From Ureibacillus galli (GTDB lineage: Bacteria; Bacillota; Bacilli; Bacillales_A; Planococcaceae): DNA of 64,000 nt. The notes below the pieces were generated by a model. The model did no database searches. It had not been told where the DNA came from and saw nothing but the letters and a program-made list of their open reading frames with translations. This document shows, in pieces, positions 35,724-44,442 of this stretch (position 1 is the first letter of the stretch; every line of letters begins with the position of its first letter). The position numbers and the translations under genes are program-made. The DNA lies in contig NZ_JACSQA010000010.1 of assembly GCF_014836845.1 (NCBI RefSeq), forward strand, positions 35,957 through 99,956, written 5' to 3'.

Positions 35724-36378
35724 TACTTTAGGTCAATATGAAACGGAGATTTGGCAAGCGATTGGAGAAACCTTTGTCATGGTAGGAGTTTCTATCCTTG
35801 CAGCCGTTCTAATCGGTCTCCCAGTTGGGACATTACTTTTTCTTTGCCGAAAAGGCAATATGCTAGAGAATCGATTCCTTTTCTCGACGTTCAATTTATT
35901 AGTCAATACAATCCGTTCCTTTCCGTTCCTATTATTAGTTGTCTTTTTAATACCGTTTACAAGATTCATTATCGGAACAGCTATCGGAACAATAGCAGCA
36001 ACGGTGCCACTTTCGATAATCGCTATTGCCCACTATGCGCGGTTAGTCGAACAATCCTTACTGGACGTCCCAAAAGGAGTTATCGAAGCAGCAATTTCAA
36101 TGGGTGCTTCTGTTAAAGAAGTGATTTTTAAATTTGTTTATGTAGAAGCTCGTTCAGGTCTCGTTCTTGGATTAACAACTTCGATTATTAGTTTTATTTC
36201 CTATTCAACAATCATGGGGGTAGTTGGTGGCGGTGGAATAGGGGATTTTGCTATTCGGTACGGGTACCAGCAATTTAAAACCGAATTAATGATTTATGTG
36301 ATTATTATCATGGTCATACTTGTACAAATCATCCAATTTATTGGAACAAATCTATCGAGAATCATTGATAAAAGATAA
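35716..36378 (+). CDS. metI: MetI-like ABC transporter permease
   Basis: Five-TM permease (220 residues) of the MetI group. EAA loop: EAAISMGASVKEVIFKFVYVEA. MetI-type ends TTSIISFISYSTIMGVVGGGG and GDFAIRYGYQQF are present. It overlaps the ATPase gene by 8 bp. Confidence 0.92.
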   Translation: MLDTLGQYETEIWQAIGETFVMVGVSILAAVLIGLPVGTLLFLCRKGNMLENRFLFSTFNLLVNTIRSFPFLLLVVFLIPFTRFIIGTAIGTIAATVPLSIIAIAHYARLVEQSLLDVPKGVIEAAISMGASVKEVIFKFVYVEARSGLVLGLTTSIISFISYSTIMGVVGGGGIGDFAIRYGYQQFKTELMIYVIIIMVILVQIIQFIGTNLSRIIDKR

Positions 36379-36396
36379 AATACTGGAGGAAAAATC

Positions 36397-37224
36397 ATGA
36401 AAAAAGTGCTTTCCCTTATAACTGTTTTTTTATTTATTTTGGCTGGTTGTGGCCAAACAGATGAAGCAAAAAATAATGAAAATGGACAAGATCAAAAGCA
36501 GGAGGAAGTAACATTAAAAGTAGCTTCATTAATCCCACCGATGACAGAAATTTTAGACCTTGTTAAACCAAAACTTGAAGAAGAAGGCATTCAACTTGAA
36601 GTGGTCGTATTAAGTGATAATGTCCAACCGAACAGTGCTCTTGCAGCAGGTGAAGTGGATGCGAATTTCTTCCAACATGTTCCGTACATGGAGGAATTCA
36701 ATCGAAACAATGATGCAGATTTAGTCCCTGTTGAACCAATCTATTTTGCGAATTACGGTGTTTACTCAAAAAATTATAAATCAATGGAAGAGTTACCTGA
36801 AGGTGCTGTTGTTGCAATTGCCAATGACATTTCTAACGTGGATCGCTCATTATCCTTGTTAGCCCAACATAATGTTATAAAATTAAAAGAAAAAACGGAT
36901 AATTATTATACAAAAGCCGATATTATCGAAAATCCAAAAAATTTAAAGTTTGAAGAAGTCGATTTGTTAATGTTAGCGAGAATGTATGATGATGCAGATG
37001 CTGTCGTTATGACACCTGCTTATGCAGCACCACTAGGATTAACGCCGAAAAGTGATGCGCTCCTTACTGAAGGAGTGGAAAATGACTTTGCTATTACTTT
37101 AGTTGCTCGTAAAGATAATGTAGATTCTGAAGCGATTCAAAAATTAGCAGAGGCGATGACAAGTCCAGAAGTGAAAAAGTTTTTAGAAGAAAATTATGAT
37201 GAAACAGCTATTCCTGCTTTCTAA
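36397..37224 (+). CDS. metQ: MetQ/NlpA-family substrate-binding lipoprotein
   Basis: Lipoprotein (275 residues) with lipobox LILAGC-type (FILAGCGQ, lipid Cys about 18) and the NlpA fold: VASLIPPMTEILDLVKPKL, EVDANFFQHVPYMEEFN, VVAIANDISNVDRSLSLL. NlpA members bind methionine or other small amino acids; the usual Pro-His-Xaa start of MetQ is replaced by SLIPPM, so the ligand is uncertain. GGAGG precedes the ATG, 18 bp after metI. Confidence 0.88.
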   Translation: MKKVLSLITVFLFILAGCGQTDEAKNNENGQDQKQEEVTLKVASLIPPMTEILDLVKPKLEEEGIQLEVVVLSDNVQPNSALAAGEVDANFFQHVPYMEEFNRNNDADLVPVEPIYFANYGVYSKNYKSMEELPEGAVVAIANDISNVDRSLSLLAQHNVIKLKEKTDNYYTKADIIENPKNLKFEEVDLLMLARMYDDADAVVMTPAYAAPLGLTPKSDALLTEGVENDFAITLVARKDNVDSEAIQKLAEAMTSPEVKKFLEENYDETAIPAF

Positions 37225-37261
37225 AATTTTTCTTTTAAAGACAGCTTTTTAACAAAATAAA

Positions 37262-37305
37262 GCCCATATAAACAACCTATTATATTTAAGGTTGTTTATA
37301 TGGGC
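37262..37305. terminator. Bidirectional terminator, metNIQ and the DDAH gene
   Basis: Perfect 17-bp stem GCCCATATAAACAACCT / AGGTTGTTTATATGGGC, with T6 on the plus side and A-rich sequence on the other. Confidence 0.92.
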
Positions 37306-37310
37306 ATTTT

Positions 37311-38162
37311 TTAGCTTTCGCGTAAAATCGGAAGGGTACAGCACCGGAAGGAACCACCTGATTTAATAATTTCCGTAATGTCGACTTCAATTACCTCAAA
37401 GCCCCGTTTTCGCAGTTGATTATTTACATTGGTATTTACAGGTAAGCTAAATAATCGTTTGTTCCCGATACTCAACACATTTGTACCTAATTGAAATTGT
37501 TCTTCTTCTGAAACCTCTATTAAATCATAACGAGAGGCGAATAAGTCAATTTCCTTTTGTGATAAGGCTTTCGGATAGATTAGGGCGACATTAGGAGAAA
37601 TAACATTAAATACACAGTCCAAATGTAAGTATCTTTCTTTAAAAGGAATTGTGACGATTTGAAAGTCAGTTAACAGACGTTGTAGTTGATCGGCTGCTTT
37701 TTGGTTTGTTCGGTTACTTAGTCCAACATATACTGTATCCCGATCTATGAGAACATCTCCACCTTCTATTAACTCTTCAACTAAATTATAATAGGAGATT
37801 TCTTCGTCCTCTAACCATTGTTTTAATACATTTTCCTCTCCTGCACGAACATCTGTTGCCATGTTTGCGACAAAGATAGTTTGACCTAATGTAAAACCGA
37901 TATCCCGTGTGAAGACCTGTTCTGGATACTTTTTATGGTAAGGCAGTAAAATTACATCAATATCATGATTTTTAAGGGTTTTAACAAATTCCTCATGCTG
38001 CTGAAGGGCCCGTTCAATATGAATGCCTTCATCTATAAAATGTTCTTGCGTCTCATTTATGACTTCTCGAATTGTCATATATTGAGGTTGGCAAAGAATG
38101 ACTCGTTTTAACGTATCGTATTCACTCATACAAAAGGTTTTGTAGTTCGTATATTCTTTCAT
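37311..38162 (-). CDS. Dimethylarginine dimethylaminohydrolase-family protein (YkgA-like)
   Basis: Guanidino-group modifying enzyme (283 residues) of the amidinotransferase superfamily, five-bladed beta/alpha propeller. Active-site elements: FTRDIGF, EGGDVLI, the His in YLHLDCVFNV and the catalytic Cys in GGSFRCCTLP. DDAH members hydrolyse methylarginine to citrulline; close Bacillus relatives (YkgA) have no proven substrate. GGATGTC-type weak ribosome site before the ATG. Confidence 0.88.
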   Translation of the reverse strand: MKEYTNYKTFCMSEYDTLKRVILCQPQYMTIREVINETQEHFIDEGIHIERALQQHEEFVKTLKNHDIDVILLPYHKKYPEQVFTRDIGFTLGQTIFVANMATDVRAGEENVLKQWLEDEEISYYNLVEELIEGGDVLIDRDTVYVGLSNRTNQKAADQLQRLLTDFQIVTIPFKERYLHLDCVFNVISPNVALIYPKALSQKEIDLFASRYDLIEVSEEEQFQLGTNVLSIGNKRLFSLPVNTNVNNQLRKRGFEVIEVDITEIIKSGGSFRCCTLPILRES

Positions 38163-38341
38163 TTTTAGACATCCTATCCGTTTCTTTTAGTATTTATTTT
38201 TTCCTAAAACTCCGATTATTATGACCAATTGATAGAAGGGAAAAATTCTTTTAAATTGTTTCAAGTTCATATTGTTAATACCTATCTCGGAGCGTATAAT
38301 GGGAACTGTTTACAACAAGAGAAGTTAGAAGGTGTCATGTG

Positions 38342-39751
38342 ATGAAAGCTAAAAGAATCATTATATTTGTATTATCTATTTTTGTATTTTTAGGAGCTAT
38401 TCTATTATTCAAATCTTTATTAGTAAAGAATGATGGAAGTGACACTTCTAATGAAAAGAATAGTAGTAAAAAGACGGAAGCGTCTGCATACTCTGGAGTG
38501 AATATCGTATCGGAAGTGTTTGATGAAACGACTTTTCATATCGCAATTCATTATCCAAAATTTAAAGATGAACAGTTAAATCAAGGAATTGCCGATTATG
38601 TATCGGAATCTAAGCAAAATTTCTTAAATGAAGTAAAAAACAATAAGGAATTTCTTAAAGAAAATATAGCGGAATTGAATATATCATTTAATATTTACCC
38701 GGTAATTGATAATGTTTACTCCATCGTTTTTTCAAATGAAAGTTACGTTGTCGGAGCAAATGGTACACAAAGTACAAAAGTATTTTTAGTTGATATACAT
38801 AACAATCAATATATACAACAAACAGCTATTTTAAATGATAACGAACAAAATCGGGATAAAATTTATGAATTATTACGAAATGCCTTTGAACAATCGGAAC
38901 AATATAGTCTATATTTCTTCAAAGAAGATTTAAAGAATTGGATCGAAGATGAAGATAATCACTTCTCTAATATGTATCTCACTGATAAGTCAGTCGTCTT
39001 CAAATTTAACGAATATGAAGTTACTGCTGGTGCTGCAGGTACGCCTGAAATTTCGATTCCATTTGATCAATTTAAAGAATTTTTAACAGATGAGTGGAAA
39101 AATAAATTGGCCGTTGAAGTTGAGCCTGATCATCAAACGGTACCACCGAAAGTAAATAATGGAGAAGATTCAGAGAAACCTTCAGATAAAGGCGCATCTA
39201 CGGGTGGAAAACGTGTCGCTCTTACATTTGATGATGGACCACACCCAAAAAATACAGAGAAAATTCTTAAATTATTAGATAAATATAATGCTAAAGCAAC
39301 CTTTTTTATGCTCGGTAATCGAGTAGACTTCTATCCGAATATTGTAAAAGATATAGCTAGTAAGGGGCATGAATTAGGTAATCATACATGGAGTCATAAA
39401 GATTTAACGACTTTAAGTAATGATGAAGTTAAAAAGGAAGTCAAGCAGACCAATGAAGCAATTTTAAAAGCTGTAGGAGAATATCCTACGGTTTTCCGAC
39501 CTCCTTACGGCGCGATAAATGACCGGGTCGATGAGGTAAGTGGAATGCCAGCTACATTATGGACAATAGATACACTTGATTGGAAATCCCATGATCCGAA
39601 AGCCATTTTGAGTATAGTAAAAGAAAATGTGAAAGATGGTTCTGTCATTTTAATGCATGACATTCATGCAACTACGGTAGAGGCATTAGAGCCAGTGTTG
39701 AAGTTTTTAAAAGAAGAAGGTTATGAATGTGTAACGGTCTCGAATATTTAG
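38342..39751 (+). CDS. pdaC: Peptidoglycan deacetylase, PdaC-like
   Basis: Membrane-anchored polysaccharide deacetylase (469 residues). N-terminal TM (about 5-25), a DUF4163/DUF3298 region (about 50-255), a linker rich in Lys/Asp/Ser, and a NodB domain (about 285-465). NodB motifs: TFDDGPHPKNT (metal Asp), HTWSHKDL (metal His pair), RPPYGAIND, LWTIDTLDW and LMHDIHA. The layout matches B. subtilis PdaC (YjeA), which removes acetyl from N-acetylmuramate and aids lysozyme resistance. ATG 38342 with AAGGTG upstream; a GTG just before is less likely. Confidence 0.92.
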   Translation: MKAKRIIIFVLSIFVFLGAILLFKSLLVKNDGSDTSNEKNSSKKTEASAYSGVNIVSEVFDETTFHIAIHYPKFKDEQLNQGIADYVSESKQNFLNEVKNNKEFLKENIAELNISFNIYPVIDNVYSIVFSNESYVVGANGTQSTKVFLVDIHNNQYIQQTAILNDNEQNRDKIYELLRNAFEQSEQYSLYFFKEDLKNWIEDEDNHFSNMYLTDKSVVFKFNEYEVTAGAAGTPEISIPFDQFKEFLTDEWKNKLAVEVEPDHQTVPPKVNNGEDSEKPSDKGASTGGKRVALTFDDGPHPKNTEKILKLLDKYNAKATFFMLGNRVDFYPNIVKDIASKGHELGNHTWSHKDLTTLSNDEVKKEVKQTNEAILKAVGEYPTVFRPPYGAINDRVDEVSGMPATLWTIDTLDWKSHDPKAILSIVKENVKDGSVILMHDIHATTVEALEPVLKFLKEEGYECVTVSNI

Positions 39752-39811
39752 TCCAACTAAATTTCCCCGTTGTTCGAAAAAAATATAGTTTGATATATTC
39801 AAAAGAAATAA

Positions 39812-39889
39812 GGACATCCTTTCCCAATTGGTGAACAGCCCTGAATCTATTTTTTCGGGGCAGTTCATGGAGGGCGAAGGGTGTCTTTA
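39812..39889. ncRNA. Large composite stem-loop of unknown role
   Basis: An outer stem GGACATCCTT / AAGGGTGTC closes an inner stem TGAACAGCCC / GGGGCAGTTCA (one A-A mismatch) whose loop is TGAATCTATTTTTTC. The whole element is about 75 nt and ends in TTTATTTAT. It may be only the terminator of pdaC, but the two-tier fold is richer than other terminators here; it could be a structured leader of the next gene, 110 bp downstream. Confidence 0.5.
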
Positions 39890-39997
39890 TTTATAATAAG
39901 GAGTAATTTACATTACCACATTTATTAAATAAACGTTTAACATAAACTAATAGAGTACTAAAGTTTTCACCTTTTGATAATTAGGGGGAGTAGGTAA

Positions 39998-40492
39998 ATG
40001 AAGAAATATCGGGTAGCGGTGATACTAGTTGCGGTGCTTGGTGTAGCTTATTGGTGGGTAACAAATGAAATGGAAGATGCTGAATATCATTCGGAACAAA
40101 TCGAAAAAGAACGGAAAAACCAATTTTTCTCTGAGCTTAATAGCATCTATGGCTACTACTATTCTTCGAATGATGGATCAATACAACTATTCTTAAAAAT
40201 CAACGAGGCACTTCGCGAGGGGGAAGTGACGGCAACTCTCCGTGTAATGGAACATATAGGAAATGGGGAAAAACAATATAAGGAAACAAAGTATGAATTG
40301 AACGGCATAACTGATGGGAAAATACTGGAGTTCTTTACAACTGTAGATGGAGAATCGGTTAAGTTGGAAGGGCATTTTGATGGAGATGCTAAAAGCTTCG
40401 ATTTATCATTATGGATGGCTGAAGAGAAAGTGCCTTTTCATGCTATAACGGAAGAAGAATATATTCAAATGAGTAAAGATAGCAAAAAGTAG
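39998..40492 (+). CDS. Membrane-anchored protein of unknown function
   Basis: A 164-residue protein with one N-terminal TM (about 5-21, VAVILVAVLGVAYWWV) and an outside domain that looks beta-rich (YYYSSNDGSIQLFLKINEAL, ATLRVMEHIG, KLEGHFDGDAKSFDLSLW). GGGGGAG precedes the ATG. No family recognised. Ends at a terminator shared with the convergent chemoreceptor gene. Confidence 0.72.
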   Translation: MKKYRVAVILVAVLGVAYWWVTNEMEDAEYHSEQIEKERKNQFFSELNSIYGYYYSSNDGSIQLFLKINEALREGEVTATLRVMEHIGNGEKQYKETKYELNGITDGKILEFFTTVDGESVKLEGHFDGDAKSFDLSLWMAEEKVPFHAITEEEYIQMSKDSKK

Positions 40493-40510
40493 AGTAGTTT
40501 TTACAAAAGA

Positions 40511-40538
40511 TAAAAAGGGTCCTTAAAGGGCCCTTAAT
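40511..40538. terminator. Shared terminator, 40-kb membrane gene and chemoreceptor
   Basis: AAGGG-CC / GG-CCCTT stem around TTAAA, with A-run on the left and T-rich sequence on the right. Confidence 0.7.
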
Positions 40539-40539
40539 T

Positions 40540-41838
40540 TTAATATTCCTGCATTTGTTGATTTAATTCATCTGCCAATTCTGCAACTTTTTGACCTGCT
40601 TCACCAATTTCTTTTAATGCACTTGTGAATTTTATCATTTCTTGGTTGTTTCGCTCGTTCTGTTCTTTACTAGCACTGCTGGCTGCTAAAATTTCGTCAA
40701 AACTATTCACCGTATCTTGTACATTTTGATTAGCTGATAATGTTTTATTATTAACGTCGTTTATTTGATTGACCACTTCTTCGATTTGCTTCGTTGTGGA
40801 AGCGACCAGCTCTTTAATATCGCTTGAAGAATCTTTTGTTTGTTCTGCTAACTTTCTAACCTCTGCTGCTACTACAGAAAATCCTTTGCCATGTTCCCCT
40901 GCTCTTGCTGCTTCAATTGCTGCATTTAACGCTAATAAATTTGTCTGTTCCGCAATAGAAGTAATAACGGAAACGATATCTCCAATTTCCCTTGAGTTTG
41001 CTTCTAATGAACTAATACTTGTTTTAATATCATTTACACTATTTTTTAAAGAAAGGGTTTGTTCAATAACTTGATCTAACTGTTTTCTTCCAGTCATAGA
41101 CGTTTCAGAAGTAATAATAGCTGATTGCAAACCTTCGTTTATGTCTGACTTTATACTTTCGGAGCGAACAATGGCATCGGCAACGGATGCGCCAACTTCT
41201 TCTGACATAGCTGCCAGTTCCTCTGTAATAGCGCCAATGTTTTGCTTTACGTTTTGTTTCGCTTGAATTTCTTTCGCTGCGGCAGCTTCGTTTTGTAGTT
41301 CTTGCAGAGCTGATAGGCAAAGTTGTAATTCTAAATTGAAAATTTTATTTGTTACTTTTAATGCTAGTGTTAAGCTCTCCAAATCGTCTTTATATTCTTC
41401 ATGAAGGATATCAATAATCTTGTTTAAAAAAGCTTGGTTTGTGCAAAGGTACCATCTAACTTCAACCCCAACCTTTAAATAATATTTACCGATTTGATAT
41501 CTTTTAGCAGCAAACTCATCATCGATGATTCCATCAAAAAAGCTGATGACGTATTGCTGACAACCCGCTAGATCGATTCCTAATGGTGTCATATCTACGA
41601 CTTTTCGTATTCCTTCAAAGGAATGATTATAAATAGGGTTATATATTTTCTCAATGTTGTCGTGAATAAGAGGTTGTATTGCCTTCGCTACAGCTAAATC
41701 TTCCAAAGTAAGTTCAATGATAGATAACTGTTGAAGTAAATTAGGGTATTGATGAATGTTTATTTTTACATGTTGCTTTTGTTTATCCGCTTCTTCTCTC
41801 AATTTCAACGATTTTTCTCTTTTTGTGAATATACTCAT
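40540..41838 (-). CDS. Globin-coupled chemoreceptor, HemAT-like, lacking the proximal His
   Basis: Soluble methyl-accepting protein (432 residues): a globin-like sensor (about 25-185) and an MCP signalling domain (about 200-430) with the hairpin tip [20 protein letters not shown] and EVRKLAEQT. HemAT binds O2 through a heme held by a His in the pattern H-x3-G-x4-WY. Here the aligned residues are [15 protein letters not shown]: Tyr120 stands where the His should be, nine residues before the Trp. Heme binding is therefore doubtful or uses Tyr. GGGTGTAG before the ATG. No TM helices. Confidence 0.88.
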   Translation of the reverse strand: MSIFTKREKSLKLREEADKQKQHVKINIHQYPNLLQQLSIIELTLEDLAVAKAIQPLIHDNIEKIYNPIYNHSFEGIRKVVDMTPLGIDLAGCQQYVISFFDGIIDDEFAAKRYQIGKYYLKVGVEVRWYLCTNQAFLNKIIDILHEEYKDDLESLTLALKVTNKIFNLELQLCLSALQELQNEAAAAKEIQAKQNVKQNIGAITEELAAMSEEVGASVADAIVRSESIKSDINEGLQSAIITSETSMTGRKQLDQVIEQTLSLKNSVNDIKTSISSLEANSREIGDIVSVITSIAEQTNLLALNAAIEAARAGEHGKGFSVVAAEVRKLAEQTKDSSSDIKELVASTTKQIEEVVNQINDVNNKTLSANQNVQDTVNSFDEILAASSASKEQNERNNQEMIKFTSALKEIGEAGQKVAELADELNQQMQEY

Positions 41839-41964
41839 GAGCTACACCCTTTTAAAAAAATTTATAAGTATTTATCGTCGAATAAAAATTTTTTTAAATA
41901 GGTACAACCCACCATCATCTAAAATAACATGTTTAGGTGTGCGCTAAATCATTTTATAAAACAA

Positions 41965-41999
41965 AAAAGCAAAGGAGAATAAATTATCCCTTTGCTTAT
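41965..41999 (-). terminator. Terminator of the 42-kb SDR gene
   Basis: AAGCAAAGG / CCTTTGCTT stem, T-run on the minus-strand side. Confidence 0.8.
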
Positions 42000-42007
42000 C
42001 AAATAAA

Positions 42008-42754
42008 TTATTTCGCAGTATATCCACCATCAACAAGGATTGTAGTACCTGTTACAAAGTCATTTTCTGCTAAGAAAACAACAGCATGGGCAATTTCTTC
42101 TGGTTTACCTAAACGACCGATAGGATGCTTTTCGACTAAGCTATCGTAAAAATCACCAAGCGCTTCTTTGTTAACCAAACCTGTTTCAATAAATCCTGGG
42201 GCTACGGCATTTACTCGAATATTACGATTAGCATATTCTAAAGCAGCTGATTTTGTTATTAAGTTAACAGCACCTTTACTAGCAGCATAAGGAATAGAAG
42301 TTGGTTCACCAACACTTCCTAAAATGGATGAAGTGTTAATGATTGAACCTCCACCTGTTTTAAGCATTTCACGAAGTGCATATTTCATCCCATAAAATAC
42401 ACCGTCTTGGTTAACGGCAATGACACGTTTATATTCATCATCTGTTAATTCATGAGTTGGTTTTTGAATACCGATTCCAGCATTATTAAAAATGACATCA
42501 AGTTGACCGAATTGGGAAACGGTTTGTGATACAAGGTTTTCAACGGATTTTTCATCAGCTACATTTACTTCTATAAATAAAACATCTGTATAGTGTTCTT
42601 TTAATGTATGGACTACTTCTTCCCCGGCTTCCTTATTATAATCACCAATTACAACTTTAGAACCTTTTTCTAAAAAAGCTTTTGCAGTAGCTAACCCAAT
42701 ACCAGATGCACCGCCAGTGACGATCACAACCTTGTCTTTTAAATCTGTCATCAA
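42008..42754 (-). CDS. Short-chain dehydrogenase/reductase
   Basis: Classical SDR (248 residues). Cofactor motif TGGASGIGLA, NNAG in IFNNAGIGI, active site Ser in INTSSILGS and Tyr/Lys in PYAASKGAV, end GTTILVDGGYTAK. It strongly resembles the SDR at 31 kb in length, order of motifs and C-terminus (DGGYTA), so the two are probably paralogues. GGAGG 7 bp before the ATG. A TGTTCAT palindrome lies about 140 bp upstream. Confidence 0.9.
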   Translation of the reverse strand: MMTDLKDKVVIVTGGASGIGLATAKAFLEKGSKVVIGDYNKEAGEEVVHTLKEHYTDVLFIEVNVADEKSVENLVSQTVSQFGQLDVIFNNAGIGIQKPTHELTDDEYKRVIAVNQDGVFYGMKYALREMLKTGGGSIINTSSILGSVGEPTSIPYAASKGAVNLITKSAALEYANRNIRVNAVAPGFIETGLVNKEALGDFYDSLVEKHPIGRLGKPEEIAHAVVFLAENDFVTGTTILVDGGYTAK

Positions 42755-43145
42755 AATACCTCCATGAGTTAAAAAATTTCCATGCTCTCATCTATTGTTT
42801 ATAATTTTCTTGTTTATATACTTCAAAATCATAACGAGTATCATTGGGAGAAATAATTTCCCCAGTAATCAATTGTTCTATAATATTTCTTTAGTGTTCA
42901 TGTGATGAACAGGTTAAATGTAACATCCTTTTAAAAAAGTAAGGTAAACAGAAATACAAAAAGTGAAGTTTAACCAACAAATATAACGATTTTTGTTGAA
43001 TATTTATAGAATAGAGTTATGGAATCAACTCATATCTTTTCAATCATCACAAGAAGCATTTTTATGTAACTTTGGGTTAAAAGGCAACTCTTGTTATACT
43101 TGAGACAAGAAAACGTAATTGGAATTGATATAGGAAGTGAAGTAA
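42755..43145. other. Divergent intergenic region, SDR and sfsA
   Basis: About 390 bp without a gene. Contains one clear inverted repeat (42895-42911) and AT-rich promoter-like sequence on both strands; no RNA motif recognised. Confidence 0.5.
42895..42911. promoter_or_regulatory. Inverted repeat TGTTCAT-GTG-ATGAACA
   Basis: Perfect 7-bp arms with a 3-bp centre, a typical dimeric repressor site. It lies upstream of the minus-strand SDR gene, next to TATTATAGAA on that strand, which could be its -10 region. The regulator is not known; none is encoded beside it. Confidence 0.45.
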
Positions 43146-43835
43146 ATGCAGTATGGTGAAATAATCGAAGGAAGATTTAGTAATCGAATAAACCGATTTA
43201 TCGCTGAAGTTTTTATCGATGGGATGTTAGAAAGGGTACATGTGAAAAATACAGGCCGTTTAAGAGAACTTCTTCTACCCGATGCAAAAGTGCTTCTAGA
43301 ACGAAATAATCATCCTAATCGGAAAACAAAGTTTTCTCTTATAGCAGTTGTAAAGAATGGGGATTGGGTTAATATTGATTCCCAAGCTCCAAATTTGGTT
43401 GCCTTTGATGCATTAAAAGAAGGAAAGCTGTTGGAATTTGGAAAGGTAGATACGGTTAAAAAAGAAGTTACCTATGGTAGTTCCCGTTTCGATTTATTTT
43501 TTGAACAAGGTGACCAAAAGGGATTTATTGAAGTAAAGGGTGTTACCCTTGAAAGGGAGGGAATGGCGATGTTCCCTGATGCCCCCACTGTAAGGGGAAC
43601 AAAACATGTATTAGAGTTAGTAAAGGCAGCTCGTGAAGGCTACAGTTGTTCTATTTTATTTATTATTCAATTAAAAGGATGCCATGGGTTTATCCCTAAT
43701 AGGGAAACGGACCCAGCCTTTGCAGATGCTTTGTTACAAGCGTACGAAACAGGGGTCCGGATTTTAGCCTATGATGCGATGGTTAAAAAAGACGGATTAA
43801 TATTAAGTGAATCACTTCCGGTTTATTTATCGTAA
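43146..43835 (+). CDS. sfsA: DNA/RNA nuclease SfsA
   Basis: SfsA family (229 residues). N-terminal OB-fold (GEIIEGRFSNRINRFIAEV, VHVKNTGRLRELL) and a C-terminal PD-(D/E)XK nuclease core (SSRFDLFFE, then IEVKGVTLEREGMAMFPDAP, TVRGTKHVLEL). First described for maltose-gene regulation in E. coli, later shown to be a nuclease. Single-gene unit followed by a terminator. Confidence 0.92.
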   Translation: MQYGEIIEGRFSNRINRFIAEVFIDGMLERVHVKNTGRLRELLLPDAKVLLERNNHPNRKTKFSLIAVVKNGDWVNIDSQAPNLVAFDALKEGKLLEFGKVDTVKKEVTYGSSRFDLFFEQGDQKGFIEVKGVTLEREGMAMFPDAPTVRGTKHVLELVKAAREGYSCSILFIIQLKGCHGFIPNRETDPAFADALLQAYETGVRILAYDAMVKKDGLILSESLPVYLS

Positions 43836-43865
43836 TCTATTGTTAAAAGATACGATTCAGACGAT

Positions 43866-43897
43866 AAAGGAGGGGGCTAAAAAAAGCTCCCTCCTTT
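43866..43897. terminator. Bidirectional terminator, sfsA and ECF gene
   Basis: AAAGGAGGGGGCT / AGCTCCCTCCTTT stem with a loop of six A. Confidence 0.88.
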
Positions 43898-43902
43898 CGT
43901 CA

Positions 43903-44442
43903 TTATTTAAAAAAAGATACTTTTTTCAGTACAGCACAAACAGGTATTGCAACAACGATACCTACTACATTTTGAACGATGTTTCCTGGTATAGAAGCTA
44001 CAGGAACAATCCAGTTATGAAAAAGAATTCCTTCACAAATATAATATCCTACTAACATAACAGGAACGGAAAGGATGGTAGCGAAGAGGTTAAAAGTAAT
44101 ACTGCTGCCATTTCGCCCTTTCGACCAAGCGATTTTCCCAACGACATATCCTTGTAAACCACGGGCAACTAGCGTAAAAGGTGCCCATAATGTCCAGCCA
44201 GAGATTAAATCGAACAAGCCCATTCCAATAGCGCCAGCAATTGCTCCTTTTTTAGGACCAAAAAGAATGGATGTGATAAAAAGCATTGCTGTCCCTAGGT
44301 GGACTAAACCACCATTAGCCGTAATTGGTAATTTAATATTTAAAAAAACCGTCGCAACAAAGACGAGAGCAATAAGCATAGCGGATAGAACCATATCGAA
44401 AGTTTGGGAACGGGTATTTGAATGATTTTGTATTTTTTGCAT
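43903..44442 (-). CDS. ECF transporter substrate-binding (S) component
   Basis: About six TM helices in 179 residues, with the S-component signatures: MVLSAMLIALVFVAT in TM1, GGLVHLGTAMLF, GPKKGAIAGAIGMGLFDLISG and the final IPGNIVQNVVGIVVAIPV. It would bind a vitamin and use the shared EcfAA'T module encoded elsewhere. The vitamin is not clear from sequence. ATG 44442 (MQKIQNHSN) has AAGGAAGG upstream and is preferred over 44484. Confidence 0.85.
   Translation of the reverse strand: MQKIQNHSNTRSQTFDMVLSAMLIALVFVATVFLNIKLPITANGGLVHLGTAMLFITSILFGPKKGAIAGAIGMGLFDLISGWTLWAPFTLVARGLQGYVVGKIAWSKGRNGSSITFNLFATILSVPVMLVGYYICEGILFHNWIVPVASIPGNIVQNVVGIVVAIPVCAVLKKVSFFK

Noticed and set aside
43807..44055. 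Plus-strand ORF of 82 codons after sfsA
   Set aside because: It overlaps the sfsA end, a strong terminator and the ECF gene on the other strand; no ribosome site.
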